From the NCBI GenBank assembly GCA_016712375.1, contig JADJRE010000008.1, positions 124,001-188,000 on the forward strand: a stretch of DNA of 64,000 nucleotides. Direction: 5' to 3'. Shown one piece after another: positions 8,566 to 17,743 of this stretch. Source of the DNA: Rhodospirillales bacterium. Its GTDB lineage: Bacteria > Pseudomonadota > Alphaproteobacteria > Rhodospirillales > Defluviicoccaceae. Below the pieces are notes generated by a model that was given only the letters and a program-made list of their open reading frames with translations, had not been told where the DNA came from and searched no databases. Within the stretch, counting starts at the first letter, position 1; every line of letters begins with the position of its first letter. Position numbers and translations under genes: made by a program.

Positions 8566-10863
8566 TCAGGTTCCGTAGTACGACTTGACGCCCTTGTAGT
8601 AGTAGCCGGAGTCGCCGAAGCCGTAGCGCGCGTGCTTTTCCGGGTCGACCATCGTCAGGACGACGCCGCTTACCTGCGCGCCGGTTTCCACCAGATCCTT
8701 TAAACCCTGGTGCACGATCTCGCGCGGAGTTCTGCCCCAGCGCACGGCAAAGACGCTTGCATCCATTTCCGGCGCCAGCAGCCTGGCGTCGGAAACCGCC
8801 ATCAGCGGCGGCGAGTCAACGACCACCAGGTCGAAGCGCTCCGCCAGCGCTGCCAGCAGTTCCCGAGGCTGCGGCGATGCGAGTACTTTCACCGGATCGA
8901 CACCGAGCTTGCCGCAGGGGACGACCCAGGCGCCGGTTGCCTCGTCCCGGTGCAGTACCTCGTCCAGTGTCGCTTCGCCACGCCAGTAATCGGCGAGGCC
9001 CGGTGCTTGCGGCACGCCCAGAGCACGGTGCACCGACGGCTTGCGCAGGTCGGTATCGACGACGACCGCGCGCTTGCCGGAAATAGCGCAGATGCGGGTC
9101 AGACAGACGGCCAGCGTCGTCTTACCTTCCTTCGGCTGCGAAGAAGTGACCAGCAAGGTGCGCGGCGCTGCCCTGGAACCCGAGATCAACAGGCTGGTGT
9201 AGACCGAGCGGATCGACTCGCCAAACAGCGAGGACGGGTTGTTGACGACGAAACCCTGCGGACCGCCGTCCTTCTTGCGGCCCTTGAACAGCGGAACCAG
9301 ACCGAGGCTGCGCGCCCCGGTGTTCTGCTCGATCTGCTCGCCGGAGCGGAAGCCGCGGTCGAGGTTCTCGACAAGGAACACGATCGCTGCTGCCACCACC
9401 GACGCCGCGACAAACACCAACGCCAGAATCTGTATCTTTTTCGGTGACGACGGATGTTCCGGTGCTACCGCCTTGGACAGGATGCGGGCATTGGTCTGCT
9501 GCGCCAGCATGTCGCTCTGCGCGGTGATTTCCTCAAAGCGCGACAGGAACTGCTGCATCAGCGCCTTGTTGGCGTCGGCCTCGCGCTCCAGCGCGCGCAG
9601 TTGCACTTCCGACGCGTTGGCTTCACCGAGACGGCTTTCCAGCTGCTGCGCACTGCGCGCCAGCGTTCCCTCCCGCGCACGCGCCACGCCCGCCTCGTTC
9701 TCCAGTTTCTGCACCACCTTGCCGACCTCGGAGGCCATTTTGCCTTGCAGGTCCTGCAATTCGGCGCGGGCGCTGATCAGCCTCGGGTGCCGGCCCCCCA
9801 TTTCCTGTGACAACTCGGCGATCTTGCGCTTGACCTCCGCCTCTTGTTTGGAAAGCTCCTGAACGGTTGGCGAGCCCAGAACATCCGCCGCTGCCTGCGC
9901 GCTACCCGCGGCGCGAATCATCTGCCGAACCTGGTCTAGCCGAGCCTCTGCCGCGGCCCTTTCGCTGCGCGCGACGATCAGCTGGGTGTTGAGGTCGGCA
10001 ACCTGTTGCGAGATCAGCGTTCCGTCCTTGCTCTGCAGCAGGCCGGCTCGGCGCCGGTACTCTTCGACCGCGCCATCAGATTGTGCCACCTGTTTGCGCA
10101 GGTCCTGAAGCTTGCCAGCCAGCCACTTGTTTGCCCGCTGGGTTGCCTGGAACTTCGCTTCCAGCTGCTCAACGATGTAGGCATCGGCGATGGTATCGGC
10201 GATGCGCGCGGCCTTCGCGGGGTCTTCGGATGTGAAGTAGACGACGATTACCCGCGACTGTCCCTTGACGCTCACCGCGAGGCGCTCGAGGAAAGCGTCC
10301 ACCAACTTATCGCGTTGGCGCGCCAGATGGTCGCGCTCGCTGATGGCCTTGGTGTCGTCGTCCGCGAGGAAGCCTGCGAGGATGTCCGCCGGTATCCATT
10401 GAGCGAGGATCTCTCTGATCTCGTCGCCAATCACGGAGAACATGCCGGCTGGTTGCAGTGCCTCGTTGAACTCAGGATCGCGATCGAGCTTCAGCTGGTC
10501 GATTACCTTGTCGGCGATCGCCCGTGAGCGGATCACCTCGATCTCGCTGAGCAAGCCCTCCTTGTCGGGCAGCACATCGCCCAGGACCGCCTTCAGGTCG
10601 GCGATTTGCTGTTCGCGACTTTCAATGATGACGTCGGTCTGTGCTGTGTACAGCGGCCTGATCGCCGAAAGACCAGCGAAGGCCGCCATTGTCAGCAGCG
10701 CCACGATGCCGATGAACAGACTCTTCCGACGCCAGAAGAGGCGGAAGACGGAGCCGATGTCGAGCAGGCCTTCCGCCGGCTTGGGGGTATGCGGGGGAAG
10801 GACGCGGGCATCGGAGGGATCCGAGAGATAATTCACGGTGCTGCTCGCTTCTGTTGTGGCCAC
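8566..10863 (-). CDS. Wzc-like polysaccharide co-polymerase with C-terminal tyrosine autokinase
   Basis: Inner-membrane protein that sets polymer length and couples export of capsule or EPS. Order: N-terminal Wzz domain with first membrane helix (SLFIGIVALLTMAAFAGLSA), a long periplasmic coiled coil (QQVADLNTQL through LRALEREADANKALMQQFLSRF), the PxxP-containing second membrane segment (VAPEHPSSPKKIQILAL), then a BY-kinase domain with Walker A (SSQPKEGKTTLA), Walker A' (VVVDTDLRKPS) and Walker B (DLVVVDSPP). It ends in a tyrosine cluster (SGYYYKGVKSYYG), the autophosphorylation site in this family. I chose GTG 10863, preceded by GAGAG; an ATG at 10950 and an upstream ATG at 11163 are open but add a segment without family character. 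Confidence 0.9.
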   Translation of the reverse strand: MATTEASSTVNYLSDPSDARVLPPHTPKPAEGLLDIGSVFRLFWRRKSLFIGIVALLTMAAFAGLSAIRPLYTAQTDVIIESREQQIADLKAVLGDVLPDKEGLLSEIEVIRSRAIADKVIDQLKLDRDPEFNEALQPAGMFSVIGDEIREILAQWIPADILAGFLADDDTKAISERDHLARQRDKLVDAFLERLAVSVKGQSRVIVVYFTSEDPAKAARIADTIADAYIVEQLEAKFQATQRANKWLAGKLQDLRKQVAQSDGAVEEYRRRAGLLQSKDGTLISQQVADLNTQLIVARSERAAAEARLDQVRQMIRAAGSAQAAADVLGSPTVQELSKQEAEVKRKIAELSQEMGGRHPRLISARAELQDLQGKMASEVGKVVQKLENEAGVARAREGTLARSAQQLESRLGEANASEVQLRALEREADANKALMQQFLSRFEEITAQSDMLAQQTNARILSKAVAPEHPSSPKKIQILALVFVAASVVAAAIVFLVENLDRGFRSGEQIEQNTGARSLGLVPLFKGRKKDGGPQGFVVNNPSSLFGESIRSVYTSLLISGSRAAPRTLLVTSSQPKEGKTTLAVCLTRICAISGKRAVVVDTDLRKPSVHRALGVPQAPGLADYWRGEATLDEVLHRDEATGAWVVPCGKLGVDPVKVLASPQPRELLAALAERFDLVVVDSPPLMAVSDARLLAPEMDASVFAVRWGRTPREIVHQGLKDLVETGAQVSGVVLTMVDPEKHARYGFGDSGYYYKGVKSYYGT

Positions 10864-11275
10864 GCCCGTGCTCTCGTTTGGTAGAGGAATTCGCGCGAGC
10901 GGCCGGCCGGTGAAAAAACACCTGTCTAAAGACGCCAATTTTCGATGCATCCCCCACCGTAGGCCTCTCGGCGGATCGCCAATACTGGTGCGGTGCGGTC
11001 GTTGCTCCGCGCGCGCCGCCCATTGCTGAGCCATAGCCGCGGGCGACGTTTGCGACAGCTGACCGCTTGCCCCGTCAGCCGACGCGACAAGCGCGCCCCT
11101 GAATGGCTGCCGGCGAGATCGAAGCTTTGGCGGTATCGGTCGAGGATGCATTGTTTTTGTCACTACGCTGCAGCAAGGAGTATGGCTTGCTAGGCGTTAA
11201 CCCGCCGCTAACGCCGCGTCTGCGACAACGTGCTTCGGACGAGGAAGAACTTACGACATCCGGCGGGCTCTGAAT
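10864..11275. other. Divergent intergenic region between wzc-like and wzy-like genes
   Basis: About 410 bases with divergent genes on both sides, so it should hold promoters for both. It contains a perfect 7-bp inverted repeat with a 9-base spacer (11193-11215) but no RNA gene that I recognise. The frame of the wzc-like gene stays open through it to 11163, without protein-like sequence. Confidence 0.45.
11193..11215. repeat. Inverted repeat in front of the polymerase gene (possible operator)
   Basis: GGCGTTA, a 9-base spacer, TAACGCC. The arms match perfectly. The repeat lies about 60 bases upstream of the wzy-like start, in the divergent control region. The size and symmetry would suit a dimeric regulator, but it could also be a chance palindrome; no regulator can be named. 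Confidence 0.4.
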
Positions 11276-12629
11276 GTGATGCAGCGCAATAGTCAGCCGA
11301 CTGGCTTCGGTGGTAAAAGCGGCGGCATGAGTTTCGCAATTCTGCCTGACCGTTCGGCGCCGCCATGGTGGATGGCGCCTTGGATGCTGTCTTGCGTGAT
11401 TATGTTGCCGCTGTTGACTGCGGCGCTGATCGTTCCCATCGAGTTCCACTGGGAACTTGGCCGGATGGCGACGCTAATGAGCTTCGATACCTGGGCGATG
11501 GCGGTTGGTGGTGTGCTCAGCTTCGCAGCAGGCTCTTGGCTCGGCGCACATGTTCGTCTGTCAGCGCCAGGGCTGGGCATTGAAGACGTCGCCCTTTCGC
11601 CGGCGCTGTGCCGTTTGTTGCGCGTTATTACCTGGACATTGTTCGTCGTCGCCGTTGCAGCTTATGCGCTGTGGTTCTTGCCGGTGGCGCGTGATCCATC
11701 GATCTTGCTTGCGGTACTTGCCGGCCACTGGCATGAGCTTGAGATCCGTAGCACGATTGGCACGATACCCGGCGTGACCACGCTCGTGCAGGCACAGATC
11801 GTTTACGTGACGCTGTTGCTTTTCCGTTGGATATACTTGCCGCAGGCGCGGCCGTCGCGCCTGGAGAAGTCGGCTCTCGTCGTCGTCTTCCTGCTCGCCT
11901 GCTTGCGCAATCTGATCTGGAGCGAACGGATCGCCGTCATCGAACTGCTGGTCCCGGCGGCCATCTTGTTTTTGCGCCAACCCAAATATCCGCGAATGAC
12001 GGCGTTGGCGCCGATATTCGCCGCTATAGGGCTGGTTGTCTTCTTTTCGATATTCGAATACTTTCGCTCATGGTCCGCATACTACCAATATAGATATGAT
12101 AGTTTTGCTGTATTCATCATGACCAGATTGTCAGGGTACTATATAACAGCGTTGGACAACGGTGCAGGGCTATACCAAGACTGGCAAGGCATCGCTGCGC
12201 CTTTAAGTACAGCGGATTGGTTCTGGAGATTTCCATGGGAGATTGGCCAGACGTGGCTTTCGGAAAGTCTCGGTCTGGAAAAATATCAGCATGCCGCCTG
12301 GTTATACTGGAACGCTTCGCCAGAATTCAATAATTCATCTGGTATTTTCATGCCGTTTATCGATTACGGCGCGGTTGGAGGCATGATATTCTGGGGGATT
12401 TTTTGGTTTTCTGACCGGCCAGATATTCCGTGGTTTTGCCAAGGGCCGGATTGTTGGAATGCTTATATACCCATCGTGGTTTATCGGCCTCCTTGAAATG
12501 CCGCGTATTCTTTATCTCTGTGAGGCACGCTATTTTCCGGTCCTGATGATATGCCTTGCGGTTATCTTTCTGATCGCCATGATGGCGGAACAGCAAGAGA
12601 AGGCGGTCGCCCGGCGTCCGGTGATGTGA
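11276..12629 (+). CDS. Wzy-like oligosaccharide repeat-unit polymerase (frameshifted near the end)
   Basis: Polytopic membrane protein, about 450 aa when repaired, with hydrophobic helices throughout (MLSCVIMLPLLTAALIVPI, WTLFVVAVAAYALWFLPV, LVVVFLLACLRNLIW) and a large central loop, as in O-antigen/EPS polymerases of the Wzy or oligosaccharide-repeat-unit polymerase type. The frame breaks at about 12410 in a run of T (ATTTTTTGGTTTT). The next frame gives LTGQIFRGFAKGRIVGMLIY, two more helices and a TGA at 12627-12629. ATG 11327 (MSFAILPDRS) is an alternative start. From about 12040 on, the gene is visibly richer in A and T than its neighbours, which suggests horizontal origin. Confidence 0.68.
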
Positions 12630-12662
12630 ATAGCCGCCTCCCCGTAGCCGCGCAGGAGCCCG

Positions 12663-13310
12663 TTGAAACCAAGTCCAGCCGCTTCGCCGGTTATCGCGAT
12701 TGACGGGCCGGCTGCTGCCGGCAAGGGAACGCTGGCGCGCCGCTTGGCGGCGCATCTGAATTTCGCCTATCTTGACACCGGCCTGCTTTATCGGGCGGTC
12801 GGCACCCGGGCGCAGGCCGAAGGCGGCGATGCCGTGCAGGCCGCCGCGGCGCTGGCTCCCGCCGATCTCGACGATCCGACGCTTCGCCTCGATGCGGCGG
12901 CGCAGTTGGCATCCCGCGTCGCCGCCGTTCCCGCGGTGCGGGAAGCGCTGCTGGAGTTCCAGCGCCGTTTTGCGGCTGAACCGCCGGGCGGCGCGAAAGG
13001 GGCGGTGCTCGACGGTCGCGACATCGGCACCGTTGTCTGCCCACATGCCACGCTGAAGCTGTTCGTCACCGCGTCGCTGGAGGAGCGTGCGGCGCGGCGG
13101 CTTAAGGAGTTGCGGGAACGCGGTTCCGAAGCTATAGATAGCCGCGTTCTGCGGGAGATGCGGGAGCGGGACGAGCGCGACTGCGCGCGCAGCGTCGCCC
13201 CGCTTGAGCCTGCTGCCGATGCCGTCGTCATCGATAGCAGCGGGCTCGGTCCGGATGCGGTTTTCGCGGCGGCCCTTGCGGCCTGGCGAACGCGCCAGCC
13301 CACGGATTAG
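12663..13310 (+). CDS. cmk: Cytidylate kinase
   Basis: Phosphorylates CMP and dCMP with ATP. 215 aa, normal for the family. P-loop IAIDGPAAAGKGTLARRLA near the N-terminus; LDTGLLYRAVG forms the CMP-binding region; DGRDIGTVVCPHATLKLFV and a lid RRLKELRERG follow. The start is TTG 12663, as no ATG or GTG fits. It precedes rpsA, as in many proteobacteria. The aroA gene often found upstream of cmk is absent; the polysaccharide polymerase gene ends 33 bases before it. Confidence 0.93.
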   Translation: MKPSPAASPVIAIDGPAAAGKGTLARRLAAHLNFAYLDTGLLYRAVGTRAQAEGGDAVQAAAALAPADLDDPTLRLDAAAQLASRVAAVPAVREALLEFQRRFAAEPPGGAKGAVLDGRDIGTVVCPHATLKLFVTASLEERAARRLKELRERGSEAIDSRVLREMRERDERDCARSVAPLEPAADAVVIDSSGLGPDAVFAAALAAWRTRQPTD

Positions 13311-13484
13311 GTGACACGCCTCCGTCGGCGCGCACCGCCGGCCCTTTCCCGACCGGCAACGACGACGGGGCAGGGATGCAATGGCCCCGGCCATCGCGGT
13401 TTGTGCCGGCTGCACGGCCCGGCGACGGGTCGGATGGACAGAGCGATTTGAAGAGCGAAACGAGGATCGAGGAAGCTGAGACAG

Positions 13485-15260
13485 ATGATCGCGAGCGTAG
13501 TTGACACCATGGCCGACCACAGTGCCCATGCCGGGAAAGAGAACTTCGCGGCGCTGCTGGATGAGAGCCTGGGAAGCGCCGAGGGCTTTGAAGGCCGGGT
13601 GGTCAAGGGCACGGTCGTCAGCGTCGAGAATGACATGGTGGTGGTTGATGTCGGCCTCAAATCGGAAGGCCGGGTGCCGCTGAAGGAGTTCGCGTTCAGC
13701 CCACAGGAGGTGAAGCTGCAGGCGGGGGACACCGTTGAGGTGTACGTCGAGCGTTTTGAGGACCGTGATGGGCTGGTCGGCCTCAGCCGCGAAAAGGCGC
13801 GGCGCGAGGAAGCGTGGAATGTTCTGGAGCGTGCTTTCAAGGGAGCGGAGCGGATCAACGGGACGATCTTCGGCCGGGTCAAGGGAGGCTTTATCGTAGA
13901 CCTCGCCGGTGCCGTCGCTTTTCTACCCGGCAGCCAGGTCGACATCCGGCCGGTACGTGACATCACGCCGCTGATGAACACGCCACAGCCGTTCCAAATC
14001 CTGAAGATGGACCGCAGCCGCAATAACATTGTCGTCTCCCGCCGCGCGGTGCTGGAGGAGACCCGTGCAGAGGCCCGTTCCGAGCTGATCGCTAACCTCA
14101 AGGAAGGCCAGGTTCTCGAAGGCGTGGTCAAAAACATCACAGACTACGGCGCCTTCGTCGATCTGGGCGGTGTCGATGGGCTGCTGCACGTCACCGATAT
14201 CTCATGGAAGCGAATCAACCATCCCTCCGAAGCGCTGCAGATTGGCGAGACGGTTAAGGTGCAGGTCATTCGCTTTAATCCCGAGACACAGCGCATCTCT
14301 CTCGGGATGAAGCAGCTTGAGGCCGACCCATGGGAGGGCGTCGAACTGAAGTACCCGGTCGGCGCCAAATTCGTCGGCCGAGTCACCAACATCACCGACT
14401 ACGGCGCCTTCATAGAACTTGAGCCGGGTGTCGAGGGCTTGGTGCACGTTTCCGAAATGAGCTGGACAAAGAAGAACGTGCATCCCGGCAAGATCGTCTC
14501 CACCAGCCAGGAAGTAGAGGTCGTCGTCCTCGACGTTGATAAGGACAAGCGCCGCATCAGCCTCGGCCTGAAGCAGTGCATGGCCAATCCGTGGGACGCC
14601 TTCATCGAGATGTACCCGGCCGGCTCGATCATCGAAGGCGAGGTCAAGAACATAACCGAGTTTGGCCTGTTCGTCGGCTTGCCCGGTGAGATTGACGGCA
14701 TGGTGCATCTGTCGGATCTGTCGTGGACACAGACCGGCGAAGAGGCAATTGCCGGATACAAGCGCGGCGACCAGGTGCGAGCCAAGGTGCTCGACGTCGA
14801 CATTGAAAAGGAGCGCATCAGCCTCGGCGTCAAACAGCTGGAGAGCGATCCGTTCGAGTCCGGCATGAGCAAGCTGAAGAAAGGCCAGGTCGTCACCTGC
14901 ACCGTTGCTTCCGTGTTTGACGGCGGCATTGAGGTGAAGGTCGGTGACGGCGTGCCGGGTGTTATACGCAAGTCCGACCTATCGCGTGACCGCAGTGAGC
15001 AGCGGCCCGATCGTTTTGCCGTCGGTGAAAAGGTGGATGCGAAGATCATCCAGATCGACAACACGACGCGCCGCGTGCAGCTGTCGATCAAGGCCCGCGA
15101 GTTGGACGAGGAGAAGCAGGCGGTTGCAACCTACGGTTCCAGCGATTCCGGCGCCAGCCTCGGCGATATCCTTGGTGCCGCCATCAAAGAAAAGCGGGAA
15201 TCGGCGGAGCGAGCGGAAGCGGCGGCGGCGGAAGCAGATAATCGCGACAAACCTGAATAA
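13485..15260 (+). CDS. rpsA: 30S ribosomal protein S1
   Basis: 591 aa with six S1 (OB-fold) repeats. The first two bind the ribosome (VVKGTVVSVENDMVVVDVG; INGTIFGRVKGGFIVDLAG). The last four are RNA-binding repeats, each with a G-x-V-x-NITDYGAFV(D/I/E)L-type core (EGVVKNITDYGAFVDLGG, GRVTNITDYGAFIELEPG, GEVKNITEFGLFVGLPG, TCTVASVFDGGIEVKVG). It ends in an acidic/basic low-complexity tail (EKRESAERAEAAAAEADNRD). Start ATG 13485 follows GAGGAAGC; ATG 13509 (MADHSAHAG) is another possibility. About 175 bases separate it from cmk, enough for its own promoter. Confidence 0.96.
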   Translation: MIASVVDTMADHSAHAGKENFAALLDESLGSAEGFEGRVVKGTVVSVENDMVVVDVGLKSEGRVPLKEFAFSPQEVKLQAGDTVEVYVERFEDRDGLVGLSREKARREEAWNVLERAFKGAERINGTIFGRVKGGFIVDLAGAVAFLPGSQVDIRPVRDITPLMNTPQPFQILKMDRSRNNIVVSRRAVLEETRAEARSELIANLKEGQVLEGVVKNITDYGAFVDLGGVDGLLHVTDISWKRINHPSEALQIGETVKVQVIRFNPETQRISLGMKQLEADPWEGVELKYPVGAKFVGRVTNITDYGAFIELEPGVEGLVHVSEMSWTKKNVHPGKIVSTSQEVEVVVLDVDKDKRRISLGLKQCMANPWDAFIEMYPAGSIIEGEVKNITEFGLFVGLPGEIDGMVHLSDLSWTQTGEEAIAGYKRGDQVRAKVLDVDIEKERISLGVKQLESDPFESGMSKLKKGQVVTCTVASVFDGGIEVKVGDGVPGVIRKSDLSRDRSEQRPDRFAVGEKVDAKIIQIDNTTRRVQLSIKARELDEEKQAVATYGSSDSGASLGDILGAAIKEKRESAERAEAAAAEADNRDKPE

Positions 15261-15299
15261 CCCTCAGAGTGGGGATCAGGCCGATAAAACAGATCACCG

Positions 15300-16205
15300 A
15301 TGTCGATTGATGCTGATTGGCTGGTCGACCGCCGGCGGTTGAAGCGGCGGCTGGCATGGTGGCAGGTCGCTGCCGTGCTTGCCGTGGTTGTCGCCGTGGT
15401 CGCCGCGGTTGGCCGCTTCCATGTTTTTGACCGAGCGCATGTCGCCCGCGTCGCCGTTTCCGGCATCATCGTCGAGGACGAGGAGCGCGATCGGGTGCTG
15501 GCGGAGCTGGCGGACGATAGCGCGACAAAAGCCGTGCTGGTCCGTATCGATTCGCCAGGCGGTACCGTCGTCGGCGGAGAGACTCTTTACCGCCGCTTAC
15601 GGCAGATCGCGGAGCACAAACCGGTGGTGGCGGTGATGGGCGAACTCGCCACATCGGCCGCATATATGACCGCGATCGGCACAGACTGGATCGTCGCGCG
15701 CGAAGGAACGCTGACGGGCTCGATCGGTGTGATTCTTCAGGCGGCGGATTTTACGGGATTGCTCGACAAAATCGGCATCAAGCCGGAGACGGTGAAGAGT
15801 TCGCCGCTGAAAGCTCAGCCGAATCCCCTCGAGCCATTCACGCCTGCGGCACGAGCGGCAACGCAACGCGTCGTCATCGATATCTACGAGATGTTTGCCG
15901 GCCTGGTCAAAGAGCGGCGCAAGTTTTCGCCCGAGCAGATCACGGCGGTGGCCGATGGCAGCGTGTTCACCGGCCGCCAAGCGCAGGCGAACGGACTTAT
16001 CGACGCCATAGGTGGCGAGGACGAGGCGCGCGGCTGGCTGGAAAGTACACGCGGTGTTGCGGCGTCATTGCCGGTGCAAGACATTGAGGTCCACGACACC
16101 GAGCGGGACATTGCTGGTTTTTTTGGCGGGTTCGCAAAAAAAGCGCTTTTTTCAGAAAGGCTTAATCTTGACGGTCTGATTTCCGTCTGGCACCCTGATC
16201 TTTAG
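15300..16205 (+). CDS. sppA: Signal peptide peptidase SppA, short form
   Basis: Membrane-anchored serine protease of the ClpP fold that degrades cleaved signal peptides. 301 aa, the short single-repeat form. One N-terminal membrane anchor (WQVAAVLAVVVAVVAAVG). VRIDSPGGTVVGGETLYR is the oxyanion region; GELATSAAYM carries the catalytic Ser; GSIGVI and then KSSPLKAQPNP carry the catalytic Lys region. It lies 39 bases after rpsA and 67 bases before ihfB, an arrangement common in alphaproteobacteria. Confidence 0.92.
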   Translation: MSIDADWLVDRRRLKRRLAWWQVAAVLAVVVAVVAAVGRFHVFDRAHVARVAVSGIIVEDEERDRVLAELADDSATKAVLVRIDSPGGTVVGGETLYRRLRQIAEHKPVVAVMGELATSAAYMTAIGTDWIVAREGTLTGSIGVILQAADFTGLLDKIGIKPETVKSSPLKAQPNPLEPFTPAARAATQRVVIDIYEMFAGLVKERRKFSPEQITAVADGSVFTGRQAQANGLIDAIGGEDEARGWLESTRGVAASLPVQDIEVHDTERDIAGFFGGFAKKALFSERLNLDGLISVWHPDL

Positions 16206-16272
16206 GACGCCGGAGGACGGTGAGCGGCGCCCGGGAGCGTCCATCCGCAAACGAGGGGAGGACCCATCGCCG

Positions 16273-16557
16273 ATGACCAGATCGGAGCTCGTCGCCCGTC
16301 TTGCCGCTGCCAACCCGCACTTGTATCAGCGGGATGTCGAGCGCATCGTTACCACGATCTTCGAGGAGATCTCCGCGGCGCTGGCGCGCGGCGACCGGGT
16401 CGAGTTGCGCGGCTTTGGAGCATTCTCGGTGAAACAGCGAGGCTCTCGTGTCGGCCGCAATCCACGCACCGGCCAAGCCGTCAGCGTAACCGCCAAGCAC
16501 ATCCCCTACTTCAAAACCGGCAAGCAGCTGCGCGAACGTCTGAATACCGACGCGTGA
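16273..16557 (+). CDS. ihfB: Integration host factor beta subunit
   Basis: DNA-bending nucleoid protein, 94 aa. MTRSELVARLAAANPHL is the usual IhfB start. RGDRVELRGFGAFSVKQR and the beta-arm with the intercalating proline (GRNPRTGQAV) follow, ending in KHIPYFKTGKQLRERLN. Position directly after rpsA/sppA supports the beta rather than the alpha subunit. Preceded by GGGAGGA. Confidence 0.95.
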   Translation: MTRSELVARLAAANPHLYQRDVERIVTTIFEEISAALARGDRVELRGFGAFSVKQRGSRVGRNPRTGQAVSVTAKHIPYFKTGKQLRERLNTDA

Positions 16558-16619
16558 ATTGCGCCGGGCGGCGCCTTATTCTAAGAGCACAAGGTCCGTT
16601 ATCGAAAAGGAAGCACGCG

Positions 16620-17012
16620 GTGAGCAGGGTGCTTTATTGGATCGCCGTCATTCCGCTGTTCCTGGTGGTCATCATCTTTTCGGTGACCAATCACGCGACG
16701 ACCGAGCTGAGCTTGTGGCCGGTGCTGACTGAGCCAGTGCCATTTCCGGTGTACGGCATCGCGCTGGTAGCACTCTTCTTGGGGTTCATTTGGGGCGGTA
16801 TCGTTTCCTGGTTCCAGAACGGGCGAAATCGCCGGCGTGTGCGTGACCTGCGACGCCAGTCCGAGATTGAGCAGCGGGAGATTGCGGTTTTGCGCGACCG
16901 GCTGGCGCGGCTGGAGGGCGGCGAGCGGCAGGCGACGATTCCGCCGCTGCCGGACGCGCCGTTGTCGGGCGAGGCCCCGGCGCCTTCGCCAGTCGCGGTG
17001 GCAGTGCGCTGA
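16620..17012 (+). CDS. LapA-domain (DUF1049) inner-membrane protein
   Basis: About 130 aa. Two membrane helices near the N-terminus (YWIAVIPLFLVVIIFSV and VYGIALVALFLGFIWGGI) flank a short periplasmic loop. A cytoplasmic coiled coil (RRRVRDLRRQSEIEQREIAV) and a Pro/Ala-rich tail follow. This is the LapA/YciS layout; E. coli LapA works with LapB in setting LPS levels. GTG 16620 is chosen because AAGGA lies 8 bases upstream. It follows ihfB by 62 bases, the usual alphaproteobacterial order. Confidence 0.85.
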   Translation: MSRVLYWIAVIPLFLVVIIFSVTNHATTELSLWPVLTEPVPFPVYGIALVALFLGFIWGGIVSWFQNGRNRRRVRDLRRQSEIEQREIAVLRDRLARLEGGERQATIPPLPDAPLSGEAPAPSPVAVAVR

Positions 17013-17024
17013 TTGCCCTGGCCG

Positions 17025-17708
17025 ATGACGCTCGAGGTCAAGATCTGCGGAATTTGTGACGCCGCTGCCCTGGCCGCGGCGGTGGTAGGGGGTGCTCGTC
17101 TGGTGGGCTTTGTCTTCTTTCCGGCCTCGCCGCGCGCGCCAGCGGCGGCGCTGGCGGTTACGGTGCCGGCGGGCATGTCGCGCGTCGGCCTTATCGTCGA
17201 CGCGGCAGACGACGATATCGCTCGCCTTGTCGCCACGGTGCCCCTTGACGTCTTGCAGCTCGCACGGCAGCGAAAGCCCCGCCGGGTTGCAGAAGTGCGC
17301 AATCGTTTCGGCTTGCCGGTGATCAAAGCAGTCGCCGTCGCCAATGCCGGCGACCTCGCGCAGGCGGATACTTATGTCGGCGTCGCCGACCGGCTGCTGT
17401 TCGACGCTCGGCCGCCGGAGGGTGCCACACGGCCGGGCGGAAATTCGCGCCCATTCAACTGGCGACTGCTCTCCGGCCGGATCTGGAATATACCCTGGCT
17501 GCTGGCGGGTGGACTGCATGCCCGCAACGTTGCAGACGCGGTCCGCCTCAGCGGCGCCGCCGCTGTCGACGTCTCGTCCGGAGTCGAAGACACGCCCGGC
17601 CACAAGAGCGCTGCCTTGATCCACGCCTTTCTCGCCGAAGCGGCGCGGATCGATCCTGCGGCAGGCGCGCACACGCTCGCCCCGGGCACACGCGCCGCCC
17701 ATATGTAA
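17025..17708 (+). CDS. trpF: Phosphoribosylanthranilate isomerase
   Basis: Third step of tryptophan synthesis, a TIM-barrel isomerase. VKICGICDAAALAAA carries the catalytic Cys; LVGFVFFPASPR and LLFDARPP (catalytic Asp) follow, then WLLAGGLHARNV and VDVSSGVEDTPGHKS (phosphate binding). Start ATG 17025 (MTLEVKICG). Between 17260 and 17285 the reading is LQLARQRKPRRVAEV where the family has LQLHGSE. One extra base after LQL and one missing base about 22 nt later would restore LQLHGSESPARVAEV, so two compensating indels scramble the strand-3 motif without breaking the frame. Confidence 0.9.
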   Translation: MTLEVKICGICDAAALAAAVVGGARLVGFVFFPASPRAPAAALAVTVPAGMSRVGLIVDAADDDIARLVATVPLDVLQLARQRKPRRVAEVRNRFGLPVIKAVAVANAGDLAQADTYVGVADRLLFDARPPEGATRPGGNSRPFNWRLLSGRIWNIPWLLAGGLHARNVADAVRLSGAAAVDVSSGVEDTPGHKSAALIHAFLAEAARIDPAAGAHTLAPGTRAAHM

Positions 17709-17743
17709 CGTCTGGCCGGCAAAACCAAACGGGACGAGAAAGC

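Noticed and set aside
10864..11163. N-terminal extension of the Wzc-like protein up to ATG 11163
   Set aside because: The extra ~100 residues look like translated non-coding DNA, while a GTG at 10863 with a ribosome site gives a typical Wzc start.
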